From the NCBI RefSeq assembly GCF_000346465.2, contig NC_034009.1:38308844-38372843 (forward strand): a DNA stretch of 64,000 nt, read 5' to 3'. The notes beneath the pieces were generated by a model. It had not been told where the DNA came from, ran no database searches, and worked only from the letters and a program-made list of their open reading frames with translations. Of the stretch, positions 61,384 to 64,000 are shown piece by piece. How positions within the stretch are numbered: position 1 is the first letter of the stretch; every line of letters begins with the position of its first letter. Source of the DNA: Prunus persica (taxonomy: Eukaryota > Streptophyta > Magnoliopsida > Rosales > Rosaceae). The position numbers and the translations under genes were made by a program.

Positions 61384-62750
61384 TTTTAATTAGGGTAAAC
61401 TGCCAAATATCATCCCGAATTATATCGATTGCCGAACTTAGTATTCTGAATTATTTTTTAAAATCAATTTAGCCCTCATACTATTTTAAATGGTCAATTT
61501 AGCCCATACCGTTAGTTTTTAACCAATTTCATCTAAATTTTTCAAAAATGTCACGTGAATAACATGTGTCTCAACAAATAATAATAAAAAATAATTTTTT
61601 TTATAAATGTTTTATTGTTTAACAAAAAAAAAATCCATTAGCAGATCCACCAACACACCCCCCTCCCCTCCCCCCTTCCCATTCTCCTCCTCAACCAAAT
61701 TCTCATCCCTCAAATCGGATGTGAATCACCAACGTATAGAAAAATAATTACCGATATGTTTGAAGTCACAATATATTTTGCTCTTCACATACCCTTTCTC
61801 AGCAACCAAACAACCGATTGGGGATGAGGGAAGACAATATATCTTATCAAATCTCCAACTTTCCAAAGCATTCAAACACGAAGCTTTATACGTTGCCGTC
61901 AAATCTCTCTCCACCAAGGCCACTTTCCTAAGTGCCTCAGCCACGACCTTCTTCATGGCCCAATCGTCATTGCTTAAAAACTCAACTACGCACGGCAAAG
62001 CTAGTCCAACATGCCTCCGTGGAGATGCCGACAATGCTCCCAACAAGCTTCATCACGTAAAACCACCCAAAAGCTTCTAACTTTCACGATTTGGCACCAA
62101 TCCAATTCAATTTTCCTTAAGAAAAAACCTATTATATCCCAATTTCCACCGTATATAAGAAAATCTTCACATACCCACGAAAGTTTTTCTGATGTGAAGT
62201 TGAACTCTGAATACAACATAAAAAATTGAAGAAAACCCAGAAGTTTTCTTCCCCAAAGCTGCCAAAATATTGAACCAAATCACATGTAACACAAAACCCA
62301 CAAAGACACCAACAATGAGAGCTCGTATGGAGCTCAAGCATAAGCACCCAAACAATATTCACCTTAATTTCCCTTGAAACCGTGAAATTTTCAAATGGCA
62401 AATGAGAATGCAAAAATTGAAAGGTTCCTTGTGTGAAAGGGGAGACGGTGGCTTCCGTTGGAGGAGAGGGGAGTTGGTGTTTGGGTGGGGATTTATTGAT
62501 TTTCTTTATTCTTTCTATTTTGAAATTATATTTTACAATTTTTTTTTTGGTACTATGCCTTGTAAAATGACACACTTACCCTTATAATTAAGGGAAAATT
62601 GGATAGAAGTGTAAAAATTTGACAGCAGGGGCCCAGTTGACCATTTAAAATAGTTTGAGGGCTAAATTAGCTCAAAAAAATAATTCAAGATGCTAAGTTC
62701 GACGATCTATATAGTTCAGGAGGGTATTCCGCAATTTACCCTTTTAATTA
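61384..62750. mobile_element. Pack-MULE-like element carrying a TORTIFOLIA1-like fragment
   Basis: The element spans 61393-62741 (1349 bp) and is flanked by a perfect 9-bp target duplication TTTTAATTA (61384-61392 and 62742-62750). Terminal inverted repeats are about 113 bp (61393-61505 and 62629-62741). They begin GGGTAAACTGCC on the left and GGGTAAATTGCG on the right, and end with TTTTAAATGGTCAA in both. There is no transposase, and the interior carries a plant gene fragment on the minus strand. The 9-bp duplication and long TIRs are the marks of Mutator-like elements. It lies about 110 bp upstream of the RSZ TATA box. Confidence 0.88.
61790..62046 (-). pseudogene. TORTIFOLIA1/SPIRAL2-like HEAT-repeat fragment
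   Basis: The minus-strand translation reads PRRHVGLALPCVVEFLSNDD, then WAMKKVVAEALRKVALVERD and YKASCLNALESWRFDK. This matches the HEAT-repeat region of plant TOR1/SP2L microtubule-associated proteins as I know them (family typically ALPCVVELLSSDDWAARKAAAEAL). After RFDK the frame loses similarity, as if running into an intron of the donor gene, which suggests DNA-level capture and not retroposition. About 70 residues remain, so no function is expected. Confidence 0.75.
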
Positions 62751-64000
62751 TGATTAAATAAGAGCCCCCTTATGAAAATAAATGCTTCTACATTTAAAAA
62801 AAAAATGTACTTACACTTTCTTACTCGAATGTTTAAATATTATCCTCGTTTTAATTCCTATACTTTATCATTTGATCGTCACGTAATAGGAGATTAAATG
62901 TAAGAGATATGTTTCATATTTTTTCTATCATGTCTTGTTAGGGTAATTCAACGATTGTGTGATGTATCGTTAACAATTGTATAATTGAAAGAGCTCACAC
63001 GTTCGAGTTTCTCCTCCCATTTTATTATAAAAAAATAAAAGTTTATAAATTTACTTTTTTTGTTTTTTGTTTTTTTTTTGTGTGATCTCAAACCACATGG
63101 TTGAGTTTTTTTTTTTTTTTTGGTGAAACCACTATGATATTAGAATATTTACTTGATTTCTTATTTTTGATTTATTGTAATTGAGTATAATTTATAAATA
63201 TAAAGGCATATGCCTCAAATGATGAAAACATTCAACAATCTGAAAAATATTTTGGATTAACTAAAATGCAAAGAAACCACAGTTTAATATCAAGAGGATA
63301 AAGGATAAGAAACTTCGATTAAAAAAAAAGGATAAGAAACTTATACCAATTGGGTGTTAGTTGCATTGGCCTAAGTCTTTGACGTGCTTCTAAGTTGTCT
63401 TGGGTTCAAACCTCATGTTGCCTCGAATCAACAGGGCCAAAAGAAGCTCTATGAAAAAGCTTTCAGATTCCCTCGATTTTGTCCCTCTCCAACTTTCAAT
63501 TTCATCCCTTTTCCCACCCTCAATTCCGTCCCTTTCCAAATTGAGCGCGATGTGAGAAGTGTGTTAAGTATGAGAACTGACCTGGGTAATTCAATTTGCG
63601 CTGAATGACTAAAATAATCCTAAAAAGAGAGTCAACGTGAGTCAAATGGACGGATTAATGGATGAAATGTTCGAATTTTAACGATGGGGGAACATTGATA
63701 ATAAAATTTAAATCGAGCCATTAATTCACTTTTAAAAAAAAAGGTCAAGGAGTAAAATGAGAGTTATGTACAAATTCAGGGGCAATTCGACAGATTACCC
63801 TTACTTATATATATTATGTTAAAAAACAAATAAATAGCTTCATTGGATTCTTAGGTGGTCTTGGCGTGTTCTTCTTTTGGATCTAGGGTTGTTCCAATGG
63901 TGTGATGTGAAAGGGCTGAAGAAAAACATGAACAGAACACGTTAAAACAACAAAATTTTGAAATCGAATTTTATACAAAATATTTGCGTTGGCTCGATGG
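62751..64000. other. Terminal intergenic region
   Basis: AT-rich, with T-runs near 63055-63120 and A-runs. The segment 63350-63430 (GCATTGGCCTAAGTC, GGGTTCAAACCTCATG) and 63690-63810 resemble ends of dispersed repeats. A 74-codon ORF at 63384-63608 has no recognisable domain. No gene seen. Confidence 0.5.

Noticed and set aside
62132..62575. 147-codon ORF inside the MULE-like element
   Set aside because: No recognisable domain and it overlaps AT-rich interior; most likely chance, though it could hold more captured non-coding sequence.

Overview
This is a piece of plant nuclear genome, almost certainly from a eudicot. Every gene is split by short AT-rich GT-AG introns, intergenic DNA is AT-rich with abundant microsatellites, and all protein families are land-plant types (USP-kinase RLCK, CSLC glucan synthase, CNGC channel, RSZ splicing factor, UBP1). 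A Rosaceae-like woody species is possible, but that is a guess. I found no tRNA, rRNA, CRISPR array or organellar insert.

Layout from left to right. (1) 10-3728 (+): cytoplasmic receptor-like kinase with an N-terminal USP domain. (2) 5060-17500 (-): a tandem segmental duplication of an aminopeptidase M1 gene. The left copy (5532-9032) is a pseudogene with three in-frame stops, a missing block of exons 10-18 and a solo LTR in intron 1. The right copy (12077-17434) has an intact 19-exon, 876-residue model. Between them lie an array of GTATAGCC/GGCTATAC palindromes and a 1.43-kb inverted-repeat transposon whose core is about 1.1 kb of AT-rich microsatellite. (3) 18334-21911 (-): UBP1-type RNA-binding protein with three RRMs. 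(4) 23585-33593 (-): organelle-type bacterial-like topoisomerase IA in 22 exons. (5) 34734-36043: Pack-MULE-like element carrying a broken PPR fragment. (6) 36237-39328 (+): SURP + CID splicing-associated protein. (7) 41422-44446 (+): nucleotide-sugar transporter. (8) 48283-51276 (+): CSLC xyloglucan glucan synthase. (9) 53452-56430 (-): cyclic-nucleotide-gated channel. (10) 59431-60997 (-): RSZ-type SR protein. (11) 61393-62741: a second Pack-MULE-like element with a perfect 9-bp target-site duplication, carrying a TORTIFOLIA1-like fragment. (12) 62751-64000: no gene seen.

For most genes I joined exons by splice signals and checked that summed exon lengths are multiples of three: kinase 774 aa, APM1 876, UBP1 420, topoisomerase 1176, SURP/CID 678, transporter 323, CSLC 693, CNGC 731, RSZ 182. 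The genes do not form a pathway. UBP1, the SURP/CID protein and RSZ all act in pre-mRNA handling. CSLC and the nucleotide-sugar transporter could both serve Golgi polysaccharide synthesis. From memory, several genes match Arabidopsis loci around At4g31200-At4g31600, suggesting conserved microsynteny.

The most interesting points are the two gene-fragment-carrying MULE-like elements, each just upstream of a splicing-factor gene, the decaying APM1 duplicate, and the palindrome array split by an inverted-repeat transposon.
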